From positions 2,692,501 to 2,756,500 of the forward strand of contig NZ_LT906457.1 in assembly GCF_900186965.1 (NCBI RefSeq): DNA of 64,000 bases. The letters run 5' to 3'. Positions 7,806 through 15,742 of this stretch are shown piece by piece; within the stretch, counting starts at the first letter, position 1; the number at the start of each line of letters is the position of its first letter. The notes below the pieces were generated by a model, which saw only the letters and a program-made list of their open reading frames with translations, had not been told where the DNA came from and made no database searches. Source of the stretch: Legionella spiritensis. Its GTDB lineage: Bacteria > Pseudomonadota > Gammaproteobacteria > Legionellales > Legionellaceae. The position numbers were made by a program, and so were the translations under genes.

Positions 7806-8951
7806 ATGCACCTAAAACGTACTTTAAATCTACCAGGATTGTTGCAGAAGAAATCCTTTTTCTTCTTCGGTCCCCGAGCTACGGGTAAATCCACTTTAAT
7901 CCATGATAGCTTTAAGCCAAATGAAATAATTTTAATTAATTTACTACGCAGTGACTACTACCTGATGCTCAACAATGCCCCTCACACATTAGAGGACATC
8001 ATTCAAGGTCAGCCTGGTTGTCAATTAGTTGTAATAGATGAAGTTCAGCGGGTTCCAGAATTATTAAATGAAGTTCATCGGTTAATTGAAGAATTGAAAC
8101 TTACTTTTTTACTCACAGGTAGCAGCGCCAGAACTCTGAAAAAGCAAGGAATTAATTTACTGGCTGGAAGAGCATGGCAAGCTCATTTATTTCCATTAAC
8201 TTCTGAAGAAATACCCTCATTTGATCTAAATCGCTATTTAAGATACGGCGGATTACCTGCTGTGTACTTGAGTGATTATCCTGAAGAAGAGCTTAATGCC
8301 TATGTGCATACTTACTTAAGAGAAGAAATTCAGGCTGAATCTCTGATACGGAAAATTCCCGCTTTTACTCGTTTTCTACAAGCTGCAGCGCTCTCTTCCG
8401 GCCAGATGCTAAATTTTAGTGAAATATCCAGTGATACTGGAATTCCGGTATCGACTATTCGTGAATACTACCATGTTCTTGAAGATACCTTTATTGGCTT
8501 TATGGTGCCTGGATGGACTAAATCAGTTAAAAGGAAAGCCATTGCAAAGGCTAAGTTTTATTTATTTGATATCGGTGTGAGAAATGCTTTATCCCAAATT
8601 TCAGATATCCCTCCAAAAACAGACGTATTCGGTCAATCTTTTGAACACTTTATCGCTTTAGAAATTCGAGCATGGTTAGATTATTCACGAATCAACAAAC
8701 AATTATCATATTGGTGCTCAACGCATGGTGCTGAAGTGGACTTTATTATTGGTGATGATATTGCAGTTGAAGTTAAATCGACAGATAAAATTCATGACAA
8801 GCATTTAAAGAATTTATATCTGTTAGAAGAAGAAGGTATTTGCAAAAAATATTTTATTATCAGCTTTGATAAAATCAACCGTAAAAAAGAAGCTATTAAC
8901 ATTATTTATTGGAAAGATTTTTTACAACGCTTGTGGCATAATGATATATAA
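7806..8951 (+). CDS. AAA+ ATPase with DUF4143 domain
   Basis: 381 residues. An AAA_14-type ATPase core has the Walker A GPRATGKST at 22-30, Walker B LVVIDEVQ at 74-81, and LLTGSSAR (sensor-like) at 102-109. The C-terminal DUF4143 region ends in EVDFII...IAVEVKST, a PD-(D/E)XK nuclease-like pattern. Proteins of this build are common in variable regions of bacteria; their cellular role is not established. The gene stands alone between the two tRNA-Arg fragments. The start ATG at 7806 has only a weak AAGG upstream. Confidence 0.85.
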   Translation: MHLKRTLNLPGLLQKKSFFFFGPRATGKSTLIHDSFKPNEIILINLLRSDYYLMLNNAPHTLEDIIQGQPGCQLVVIDEVQRVPELLNEVHRLIEELKLTFLLTGSSARTLKKQGINLLAGRAWQAHLFPLTSEEIPSFDLNRYLRYGGLPAVYLSDYPEEELNAYVHTYLREEIQAESLIRKIPAFTRFLQAAALSSGQMLNFSEISSDTGIPVSTIREYYHVLEDTFIGFMVPGWTKSVKRKAIAKAKFYLFDIGVRNALSQISDIPPKTDVFGQSFEHFIALEIRAWLDYSRINKQLSYWCSTHGAEVDFIIGDDIAVEVKSTDKIHDKHLKNLYLLEEEGICKKYFIISFDKINRKKEAINIIYWKDFLQRLWHNDI

Positions 8952-9007
8952 GCCTGTATCAGAACTTTTCATTCTATGTAATATCATACTCATATTTGCT
9001 ACGGTAA

Positions 9008-9075
9008 TCCCCCCGAAAAATCGGACACTTTGCTAAGCGGCCATTTTAACCTCAAACAATTCGGGTGATTTATAT
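9008..9075. other. Possible insertion-sequence end remnant
   Basis: The sequence CCGAAAAATCGGACACTTTG followed by a gene-free AT-rich run resembles the terminal region of IS3-like elements. There is no transposase beside it. The call is tentative and rests on pattern only. Confidence 0.2.
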
Positions 9076-9080
9076 GACCT

Positions 9081-9488
9081 TTATTCATCAATTCCATCAG
9101 GCCAAACCTCGATCATCGATGCTTCCTCTAAACATTTCAATGCATGAGATTGACCTATGATTATCTCAAACCACTCACCAGCATTAATTATTTTTTTTGT
9201 TTGCTCAAATTCTACTTCTAACTTTCCACTAACCAGATAGTTGCAAACGGGATTTTGGTGAGTATGTGGGGGAATAATTGCCCCCTTGGGGATTTCAGTA
9301 AATGTAATAAATGCCTTGCTAGATGGTTGGTAGAAACTAAACTGCTCCAGGTTTACTTTCTCCATATTCTTTATCATTTCAGGAAACATATGATTTGCTA
9401 CTGCTAACTCTCGATAGCTTCTCATTGTACACAAAACCAACCTGGAATCCACCACCAAATGGTGGGGTTTTGGGACACATTTCATCAT
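9081..9488 (-). CDS. Cupin-domain protein
   Basis: The C-terminal 95 residues form a cupin barrel: IPKGAIIPPHTHQNPVCNYL holds motif 1 with two metal-type histidines, YLVSGKLEVEF follows, and the second motif is GEWFEIIIGQSHALKCLEE. The start is uncertain: the first 33 residues of the long frame show no family features. Met34 (9389) or Met38 (9377) would leave a compact cupin, but no clear ribosome site decides between them. It has no operon partner. Function (metal-bound enzyme or sensor) cannot be deduced. Confidence 0.7.
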   Translation of the reverse strand: MMKCVPKPHHLVVDSRLVLCTMRSYRELAVANHMFPEMIKNMEKVNLEQFSFYQPSSKAFITFTEIPKGAIIPPHTHQNPVCNYLVSGKLEVEFEQTKKIINAGEWFEIIIGQSHALKCLEEASMIEVWPDGIDE

Positions 9489-9606
9489 TGTTCAGTTTTC
9501 ACCTCTGACTAAGATTTTATTATTTTAATAGGGAGTCCATCAAATCAGGTTAAGATCATACATCTTAGGATGTGCCCTTTTAGAAGTCATCTACCGCAGC
9601 CTTAAG

Positions 9607-10071
9607 CTATTTTCTAGTAGGGGAGGTATACTTTCCAAGTGGGTTAATTTTACTAGTGATTACTTTCATATCTTTATGCATAGGGTTAATTACCAAGTTA
9701 CGCTCTTCTGGCACCATAACAGAAGGAACTGATATAGCGAGAAATGTATTTTGGTTAAATAATTGCTTTTCAGCAAAATCTCGGGTGACATTTATCGCGG
9801 GCTCACTGTTCCATCCTTTAGGTAAATCATTCACCGAAAATTTTTTGATTAACTTATCAGGGATATCAATTTCAAATTTATAATAAGAGTAACCAGAGAC
9901 AGATAACCCATTATGGGCTAACCACTCTAGCGTACAAAGAGCTATAGAATCAGAGCAATAAACTACTTTACGGCCTTTATGATTCCACCTGCCAGGAACA
10001 TAAAGACCCCCGTCGCCCGAAAAAACGTACTTTATCATCTTAGTATTATGCGCTCTATACCACATCGCCAT
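9607..10071 (-). CDS. RES-domain toxin
   Basis: 154 residues, the RES family of toxins. The family's signature residues are visible: the Arg in MWYRAHN near the N-terminus, the GGLYVPGRWNHKGRKVVYCSD core, and the Glu in CTLEWLAH. RES toxins of the Xre/RES type degrade or modify NAD+ in characterised members. The start codon overlaps the antitoxin stop (TAATG), so translation is coupled. With the intact partner upstream this is a complete type II toxin-antitoxin operon. Stabilisation of the surrounding element is the likely role. Confidence 0.85.
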   Translation of the reverse strand: MAMWYRAHNTKMIKYVFSGDGGLYVPGRWNHKGRKVVYCSDSIALCTLEWLAHNGLSVSGYSYYKFEIDIPDKLIKKFSVNDLPKGWNSEPAINVTRDFAEKQLFNQNTFLAISVPSVMVPEERNLVINPMHKDMKVITSKINPLGKYTSPTRK

Positions 10072-10472
10072 TAGCTATAAACGCCATATTTGATTTGCTG
10101 TAAGGCCTGCTCAACAAGTCTATGACCAACTTCGGTATCAAGCAAATCAATAGGTTTTCGATTACCTAATGAAGGGATTTCTCTGTAGAGCCAATCTTTT
10201 GTTTCAGACTCGCCAATAATTTCACCCGCCACCTTAATTACTGACACAAGTCGCATAAGCTTTTCGGAAGCAGCGGAGTCAAGAACTTGCTTTCTGCCCT
10301 TTTTCGATTTATATGTAGACGATGGAATATCAAGTCGCTGAAGCACATCTTTCATGACATACTCGTAGGGTGATAAGTAATCCTCTATATGCTGAGGGAG
10401 TACACCACTTCTGATGGTTTCAATTTCTTTGATGGGGTCGCCCAATAATTCTTTGATAGTTATATTAGCCAT
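10071..10472 (-). CDS. Xre/MbcA/ParS-type antitoxin of RES toxin
   Basis: 133 residues from the ATG at 10472, chosen because AGGAG lies about 7 nt upstream; the longer frame to 10508 overlaps the promoter. An N-terminal helical part carries the binding and oligomerisation region. The C-terminal DUF2384-like (toxin-binding) segment contains LMRLVSVIKVAGEIIGESE, WLYREIPSLGNRKPIDLLDT and a final LVEQALQQIKYGVY. The motif NRKPIDLLDT is characteristic of Xre antitoxins that partner RES toxins. It precedes and overlaps the toxin and is expected to repress its own promoter. Confidence 0.85.
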   Translation of the reverse strand: MANITIKELLGDPIKEIETIRSGVLPQHIEDYLSPYEYVMKDVLQRLDIPSSTYKSKKGRKQVLDSAASEKLMRLVSVIKVAGEIIGESETKDWLYREIPSLGNRKPIDLLDTEVGHRLVEQALQQIKYGVYS

Positions 10473-10482
10473 ATAATTTCTC

Positions 10483-10533
10483 CTATATAGATTGATTATA
10501 TAGTACATATTGATACTTTGTCAAAGACAAAGT
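10483..10533 (-). promoter_or_regulatory. Promoter and operators of RES/Xre operon
   Basis: On the minus strand TTGACA (plus-strand 10519-10524) and TATAAT (10495-10500) are separated by 18 bp, a near-consensus sigma70 promoter. Two inverted repeats overlap it: CTATATA/TATATAG (10483-10503) across the -10 and start region, and ACTTTGT/ACAAAGT (10515-10533) across the -35. They are good candidates for antitoxin binding. Confidence 0.65.
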
Positions 10534-10554
10534 GATACCGAGCTAATTACAAGT

Positions 10555-10618
10555 CTAATTATAGGTTAAGGGTTAAAGTTTTGGTGTTCTTGATTTGTGC
10601 CCCCGGATTTGGGGATGA
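10555..10618 (+). repeat. Orphan ISL3 terminal fragment
   Basis: This stretch repeats the end of the ISL3 relic at about 5387-5456: TAATTATAGGTTAAGGGTTAA, the GTGTTCTTGAT block and TGCCCCCGGA-TTGGGGA. No transposase frame is attached. It marks a former insertion next to the second tRNA-Arg fragment. Confidence 0.5.
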
Positions 10619-10647
10619 GCCTAAACTATTGAATAATATGATTATAA

Positions 10648-10694
10648 TGGCGCGCTCGGAGGGACTCGAACCCCCGACACCTTGGTTCGAAGCC
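10648..10694 (-). other. tRNA-Arg 3'-end fragment, probable attachment site
   Basis: On the minus strand this has the anticodon loop CTTCGAA, a G-rich T-stem with TTCGAGT, the acceptor strand CGAGCGC, discriminator G and CCA. The 5' half is missing. It has the same orientation and architecture as 7455-7501. Because the tRNA reads leftward, an intact tRNA-Arg should lie at the far end of the island, to the right and beyond the window. The gene-free interval 10695-10870 shows only a GCCACAGTT...CACA motif shared with the flank of the first copy. Confidence 0.6.
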
Positions 10695-10870
10695 TTATGC
10701 TCTAGTTTAAAATACGTTATAAATCAATACCTTGCGAAGCGTCAATTTCACTAAAAACAGCCTAAAACTGCCTAACACAGCAGAGAACCGCCACAGTTGA
10801 GACACATTTTGGTCACAGTAAAATGTTACTCACTTTGATTTATTAACTAACATTCGAGAGTGCGTTATAC

Positions 10871-11284
10871 TTGTCACGAATTATCTGTAACGAAATCCAA
10901 TCCTGGCAGCAACTGCTGCATCATCCATCCCCTGAATACTGGGACAGTATCCAATATTCGAATAAATATAATTACCCAAATAGGATCATTGAGTTTACTA
11001 CAATGCAACGATTTAAGATTATTACAAGAATTGAGACTAATCCCGAAAGCGAGGCCATGGATTTAAAAATCAGCTTTGAATATCACTTGCCAGATAATTA
11101 CGAAAAGATCGGCGATCCTTTTCTCGGCCGACTCAAAATATTTAAAGTAACGGATATAAAAAATTGTCCTATTTCTTTTCGCCTTTTGCCCTTATATCCG
11201 CATGTTCTAATTATTAAGGCTTGCTGGGATTATATGGAAAGGAATCAGCTCTTCAAACCAACCAATGTTATTCCAATTTATTGA
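10871..11284 (+). CDS. Hypothetical protein
   Basis: 137 codons opening at a TTG, with GAGAG about 13 nt upstream; the start is weakly supported and an internal ATG (11003, TMQRFKI) is possible. The product has no signal peptide or membrane segment, is rich in aromatic residues and ends in VIIKACWDYMERNQLF. No family is recognised. It lies just inside the island after the tRNA fragment, in the same direction as the PemK-like gene. Confidence 0.45.
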   Translation: MSRIICNEIQSWQQLLHHPSPEYWDSIQYSNKYNYPNRIIEFTTMQRFKIITRIETNPESEAMDLKISFEYHLPDNYEKIGDPFLGRLKIFKVTDIKNCPISFRLLPLYPHVLIIKACWDYMERNQLFKPTNVIPIY

Positions 11285-11504
11285 AATTCAATTTTTTATT
11301 AACAATGAGGGAAGTAATAAAGATCGTTGACTACATTAACTACACTTATTATTAACTGTCTGATTATATAGATTAAAGGTACTATTGGATTAGTATATTC
11401 AATGTAGTCATCGTTATTTGCGTAGAATAACATAACTTTTTAAAGATTCAATATAATTTAGCTGATATGATTGCTACCTTTAAAATAGATGATTTAGAAT
11501 AAGA

Positions 11505-11936
11505 ATGCCTATAATTTTTCATCCTAATCCAGGGCAAATTTTGCTATGCGATTTCTCCGATTTTAAAGAACCAGAAATGGTTAAAAAGAATAGACCTGTT
11601 ATAGTTTTGTCTAGTGCGCTTAAAGGCCGAGATAAATTGCTAACTATTGTACCTCTTAGCACTGTAAAACCAGATCCAATTCAACCTTATCATTATTTAC
11701 TCCCTAAAAAATCGATGCCTATGATTGGCATTTTTCAGGAGCCTGAGAGTTGGGTGAAGGGTGATATGCTTTATACAGTAGGCTTTCATCGGCTAAATTT
11801 GATAAAACTAAATACCCGTACTGTAGATGGAAAGAGGGATTATTTTAGAAATAAGCTTGGAAGAGAGCAAATGAAGGAAATTTATAAATGTGTATTGCAT
11901 GGACTAAATTTATCCAAATTAACAAATCATTTGTAA
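11505..11936 (+). CDS. PemK/MazF-like toxin
   Basis: 143 residues. The PemK/MazF fold signature is visible: PGQILLCDFSDF near the N-terminus, then KKNRPVIVLSS, LLTIVPLSTVKP, and the central W/G strand with GDMLYTVGFHRLNLIK. Family members are mRNA interferases (SH3-like barrel). No antitoxin gene precedes it: the frame upstream is only a 19-codon scrap ending just before the start. It is either a solitary toxin-like regulator or a toxin whose antitoxin lies elsewhere. Spacing from the previous gene is 220 bp. Confidence 0.75.
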   Translation: MPIIFHPNPGQILLCDFSDFKEPEMVKKNRPVIVLSSALKGRDKLLTIVPLSTVKPDPIQPYHYLLPKKSMPMIGIFQEPESWVKGDMLYTVGFHRLNLIKLNTRTVDGKRDYFRNKLGREQMKEIYKCVLHGLNLSKLTNHL

Positions 11937-12070
11937 TTTATTGTAGAAATTACTATAATCTAATTGTTCCTGCTCTGCTTTAGCATCAGGCATTCGAGAC
12001 TACACAAAGGTCCGCCCAGTGTAGCTGGCACAACAAAATGGAGATGACAATCCTTGTTGATGCCACGTTT

Positions 12071-12090
12071 AAGGCTTCTTCGGAAGCCTT
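12071..12090. terminator. Perfect hairpin with UUCG loop
   Basis: AAGGCTTC-TTCG-GAAGCCTT is an 8-bp perfect stem with a stable tetraloop, followed on the plus strand by CGTCATTTT. It is a plausible terminator for the PemK-like gene, although it lies about 130 bp after the stop and the T-tract is short. Confidence 0.45.
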
Positions 12091-12194
12091 CGTCATTTTA
12101 GCCGTGCAACAACAAAATGAACACCAAATACAGTCATTGTGCCTCTTAAATAGGTATAAAACCTTTCATATAGAGAACTAAAGCTTACAACAGT

Positions 12195-12392
12195 TTATGT
12201 CGTGGAATAATCTGCAATTAGTTTTCCTTTTCTATGATCATCCCCATTTCGAATAGGTTGTGTAGATTCGTATAACTTGCCTCTATTTTTTCTAGCAGCA
12301 GCATCAGCATTATTTCGATCACTATATCGTGCTAAGTCATGATCTCCATTTTCTTTTTCATTGGTGACAACAGCGTAATATTTCTTATCCAT
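12195..12392 (-). CDS. Small hypothetical protein
   Basis: The start is placed at 12392 (MDKKYYAVVT) because an AAAGGA lies about 9 nt upstream and the longer frame to 12431 begins inside a run of C and A. The 65-residue product is soluble, hydrophilic and Lys/Asp/Asn-rich (RYSDRNNADAAARKNRGKLY), resembling small stress or DUF2188-like proteins only in general character. No family is assigned. It is 194 bp from the ParA gene on the same strand, so operon membership is doubtful. Confidence 0.5.
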   Translation of the reverse strand: MDKKYYAVVTNEKENGDHDLARYSDRNNADAAARKNRGKLYESTQPIRNGDDHRKGKLIADYSTT

Positions 12393-12586
12393 ATCAAATT
12401 TTCCTTTGGTAACCCCCCCCAGAAAATACACCTTAAATCATCAATTTAATAATTCAATTTTTTTAAATCAACCTGTTTTTTAAATCCATAAATATTATGG
12501 TACTAGCATCGTAAATTTTAATCATAGTTACATATAGAGTATGTCCCTTATAATCATAGGATAAAAGACATAATTTTTGTCAAAAT

Positions 12587-13615
12587 TTACGGATTACCAA
12601 TATGAGATACTAAATTTTTAATAGCAGCAAGACAATTGATTCTATACTCCTCCTTCACTTGCACCCTGTGACCATTCACGGTTTGTTTGCCAGCCTTTAA
12701 TTTCGAAAATGGCAACCCCCTGGCAAATGCAATTACACCAGCTGTTTGAAAATCTCTAACATCTATAAAACATTCATCAATATTTTCAGCAGTAAATATA
12801 TTAGGAGTTCCCTTCAAAAGAACAGAAATGTCATTTTTAATATTATTGAGCACAGCATCATAAGCTGAGGCAGGTCCCATGTATTGAGTCAGGCGATTTT
12901 TTACAATTAAGTGAATTTTAGGAAGAGCTCTTTCAGCATTCTTTAATTTTGCTGAAAATGCATAAGTTGAATAAATTTCAGAGGGTAATTTTAGCCCATA
13001 AATCAAAGAAAAAGCATTTTGTATCGCTCTTCTTGAAGAGTCATCAGCCATAACAGGTAAAATAATTCTTTTAGCAGAAGCTAAGGCAATTTGTGTATAT
13101 AATGAAAAACTTGGATTACAGTCTATAAACACCATATCGTAAGGCTCTAAAATATTTTCTAAAAAATCTTTCAGCCAGTCAATTACAGTAATCCAGGTAT
13201 TTGTTCCTGGTATTTGCTGATTTGCAAGTGTATTTACTGCATTTGACTGTAATTCAAGAAGAGGATCGCCACAAACTAAATCTATATTATCTGCAATAGC
13301 ATCATTGAAAATATTTGGTTTAGAAATAAAGTCCTCAGAAGTAAAGTTTGGAATAGCGTATGGTGAAGGTAAACGCAACTGAAAATACCCACCAATACTA
13401 CACCGTGGGGTTAACCCTTGTTGTTGTAATAATTTATCACTCCCCTTTTCAGTTAACCCTCCTAGGAGAAGCTCTGATAAATTCGCCTGGGGACAAAGAT
13501 CAATTGCCAATATTCGCTTATCAGAAAAAGTTTCAGCGTAATTACAAATAGTTTGAAAAGAAAGACTTGTCTTCCCAGTTCCACCTTTATTATTCCAAAA
13601 TGCATATATCATCAT
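12587..13615 (-). CDS. ParA/MinD-family ATPase without ParB partner
   Basis: 342 residues. The deviant Walker A motif KGGTGKT is at about residues 10-16, ILAIDLCPQANLSELLLGG is the switch I region, and MVFIDCNPSFSLYTQIALA is the Walker B region, so it belongs to the ParA family. Such ATPases segregate plasmids or position cell-surface and conjugation machinery. The usual partner is a small DNA-binding ParB immediately downstream; none is present here, as the downstream gene at 12195 has no such features. The 143-bp upstream region is AT-rich with short repeats (GACGACTTATT and ATTAGACGAC) that could be autoregulatory. Confidence 0.85.
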   Translation of the reverse strand: MMIYAFWNNKGGTGKTSLSFQTICNYAETFSDKRILAIDLCPQANLSELLLGGLTEKGSDKLLQQQGLTPRCSIGGYFQLRLPSPYAIPNFTSEDFISKPNIFNDAIADNIDLVCGDPLLELQSNAVNTLANQQIPGTNTWITVIDWLKDFLENILEPYDMVFIDCNPSFSLYTQIALASAKRIILPVMADDSSRRAIQNAFSLIYGLKLPSEIYSTYAFSAKLKNAERALPKIHLIVKNRLTQYMGPASAYDAVLNNIKNDISVLLKGTPNIFTAENIDECFIDVRDFQTAGVIAFARGLPFSKLKAGKQTVNGHRVQVKEEYRINCLAAIKNLVSHIGNP

Positions 13616-13758
13616 CTTTAGGATCCTTAAATTTATCGGTTGGACGACTTATTATTTATATTAGACGACAAAAAAATAAATGTCAATTTATGACTTTAAC
13701 AAGTCCATTATGGACATAGTTATTGCATTTAATGCGCACATATAGTCATCATCGATAT

Positions 13759-14466
13759 TCATTGAATATAAGGGTTTGCATACCCTTCAACCCTGGCCAC
13801 CTGACGTGACCATGTCCGTTCAAATTCAGTCACCGGAAAATCTCTGTTCCAGGCGTCAAACAACTGTTTTTGCTGCCTGCTTAATCGTATTCCGTATTTA
13901 TCGGCCATGAATAAATTAGCTCTGGCCACTATCCCTTTCGCAGAATCGGGGGGCTCGGCTTTTCTCAATGCCCTGTCGACATAAAAACCACAACCGTAGG
14001 TCTGCCTTTTACTAGGAATTGACGAATACCGGTAATTACTGCGTATCTGATTAATCAAACCATTGGCCGGCCATAAATTATAAAGTTCCGCTTCCGCTTT
14101 TTGAAACGCCTTGTCTATTCTGGCGCAGCATTTACGGCCTTTATACGCCCTGCCCTTGCTGTCTTTGCATAATTTCTCCCGCCAGCAGCGAAACTGACGA
14201 CCGAAATTTTCAGCAGGCATCATGTGTTCCCATTCCACGCGATGAGCGCGTTTTTTATTGGATCCCGACTCCATCCCGCAGCTTTTTAAATCAATGCGAT
14301 TGTTTTGATCGAATCGACACTGGCAATACAAGGTAACGCGGTGATTGGCAAACAACGCACCCGCGATTTTTTTGGAGCTGGCAAAAGAATGGGGTTCCAG
14401 CGCGTGCAAAGTCATTGAACCTGCAAGCAGGATAAGGGATAGAGCGGTCCCGGAGACTTTTTTCAT
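13759..14466 (-). CDS. Endonuclease I (EndA/Vvn-type secreted DNase)
   Basis: About 235 residues from the ATG at 14466; the longer frame starts with TTG and would spoil the signal peptide. A signal peptide (MKKVSGTALSLILLAGSMTL) leads to cleavage near HALEPH. The His-Me-finger nuclease motif is present: RVEWEHMMPAENFG with the catalytic His, and later LYNLWPANGLINQIRSNYRY with the metal-binding Asn. There are multiple cysteines, as in Vvn, for periplasmic disulfides. It degrades DNA outside the cytoplasm. On mobile elements such enzymes have been linked to limiting incoming DNA. The DNA here is more GC-rich than its neighbours. Confidence 0.9.
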   Translation of the reverse strand: MKKVSGTALSLILLAGSMTLHALEPHSFASSKKIAGALFANHRVTLYCQCRFDQNNRIDLKSCGMESGSNKKRAHRVEWEHMMPAENFGRQFRCWREKLCKDSKGRAYKGRKCCARIDKAFQKAEAELYNLWPANGLINQIRSNYRYSSIPSKRQTYGCGFYVDRALRKAEPPDSAKGIVARANLFMADKYGIRLSRQQKQLFDAWNRDFPVTEFERTWSRQVARVEGYANPYIQ

Positions 14467-14983
14467 GACACCATGGGTAAAATGACGAAACAATTAAGAA
14501 ATATCTTACAAACTATTACGCCATTGTCATAGTGATTATTTTTTGGAGCCTGTTAGGATAGATGTTACGAGGAGGCGGATTTGAGGACATCAGGGATGAT
14601 GTAAGCCTGAGGGATCAGGTGCTCAATTCCCCCTCGACCAATTCTTACAGTTCTGTACATATTAAAAATACAACACCACTCTGAACGACTCGTGAACACC
14701 CCTGAAACTTCCAGACAAATCAACGGGATTGACAGCGTATGCACAAGGTTATCCACAGAATTTGTGGATAACCGGTTTTAACTCCCGATTTTGATAATAA
14801 CATCAAAAGCCAGGCCAGCTCTGGATTGTCACGCTGAAACGAATAGAATCATTGAAAAAAACACGGGGTGTTTAAAAAAAATATCCACAGATTGTGGGTT
14901 GGGGAAAAATATGCTTTATGCCCTGTAAGGTTATCAGAAAAGAAATAAAAAAACAGTCTTGACACTAATAAAAAAATGTCCAA
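14467..14983. other. Gene-free region, candidate origin or regulatory DNA
   Basis: About 500 bp between the endonuclease gene and 14984 without convincing coding capacity. It contains the DnaA-box pair listed separately, a third near match ATATCCACA at 14881-14889, and an AT-rich tail with A-runs (14855-14985). This layout is compatible with a replication origin, but no initiator gene is adjacent. Confidence 0.35.
14749..14771. promoter_or_regulatory. Inverted pair of perfect DnaA boxes
   Basis: TTATCCACA (14749-14757) and TGTGGATAA (14763-14771) are two consensus 9-mer DnaA boxes facing each other across 5 bp. Together they form a long palindrome-like site. Such a pair is unlikely by chance and points to DnaA binding. 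Confidence 0.6.
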
Positions 14984-15661
14984 TTACCAAAACCCAGGGA
15001 CACTTCCTGCAGGCGTTTCATTCAATGCCATGGCACACTCCGTGTTGGGACACGATTTCCCTTGATTAAACGAGGCCAAATCATCCAATCGGTCGGCCAG
15101 GGTTTTGTCGCCATAGGCGATTCTTTTTAGATCCGGAAAGCTCCTTTCCACCGGTTGCAGGCAAAAACACCAGCCGGTTTCCTCCGATGCGAACGCCTGG
15201 GTGCCAAACAACTGCTTTTGCCCCTGACTCACTAAATAGCGGTCGATGGTCATGGCCACCAACCCTTTTGATGACAAATCCCCTGAATCAACCGCGCGTT
15301 TTGCCCACAAAAAGGCCTGAAAATAGTGGTCTGGTACATCGCCATGCTGATAAATCAGAGAAGCAGCGGCGTAATCCTGGGCTTCTTTAAGGCACCCTTC
15401 CCCAAATATCTCCCCGACCCGCTTGCGACGGCTCTCGTCATGACAAGACACATTCTGCTTTTCTTCCTCCGACAACTGGTCCCAATCCTCGCGTTCTTTC
15501 TGATCATCCTGCACCAGGCGTTGCAATTCCCGGGAACGGGCCTGTTGTCTGTCCGGCTGCTCCTGGCAGGTGCGATAGATGGGACTTTCAGAGGCCTGAA
15601 CGCTGATAACCGCACCCATCAGCGATAAAAGGAAAAACAATGCCGGTAATTTTTGTCTCAT
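14984..15661 (-). CDS. Hypothetical secreted protein
   Basis: About 225 residues from the ATG at 15661, which has GAGG about 11 nt upstream; a GTG at 15673 is an alternative. The N-terminal signal peptide (LPALFFLLSLMGAVISVQAS) is followed by a charged helical stretch (SRELQRLVQDDQKEREDWDQ) and a Cys-containing C-terminus (WCFCLQPVE and SCPNTECAM). The middle part (AAASLIYQHGDVPDHYFQAF...LWAKRAVDSGD) resembles a Sel1/TPR-like helical hairpin. No family is firmly recognised. It sits on the GC-richer block with endA, yedK-like and umuC genes. Confidence 0.65.
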   Translation of the reverse strand: MRQKLPALFFLLSLMGAVISVQASESPIYRTCQEQPDRQQARSRELQRLVQDDQKEREDWDQLSEEEKQNVSCHDESRRKRVGEIFGEGCLKEAQDYAAASLIYQHGDVPDHYFQAFLWAKRAVDSGDLSSKGLVAMTIDRYLVSQGQKQLFGTQAFASEETGWCFCLQPVERSFPDLKRIAYGDKTLADRLDDLASFNQGKSCPNTECAMALNETPAGSVPGFW

Positions 15662-15742
15662 TGAACACAACACCTCAAGAAAGAAACGGACGGACCAGCA
15701 TAACCAATTTCAAGGGCAGGAACCAGCAGCCACCCGACCCTC

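Noticed and set aside
9450-9470. Hairpin CCACC-AAAT-GGTGG as a regulatory site
   Set aside because: It lies inside the long form of the cupin frame and is short. No promoter elements are nearby to support a role.
10860-11066. 68-codon ORF overlapping the hypothetical gene at 10871
   Set aside because: It overlaps in another frame and shows no coding-like pattern, while the longer frame extends much further.
14565-14756. 63-codon minus-strand ORF
   Set aside because: It ends within the DnaA-box area, lacks a good ribosome site and has no recognisable features. Its composition looks non-coding.
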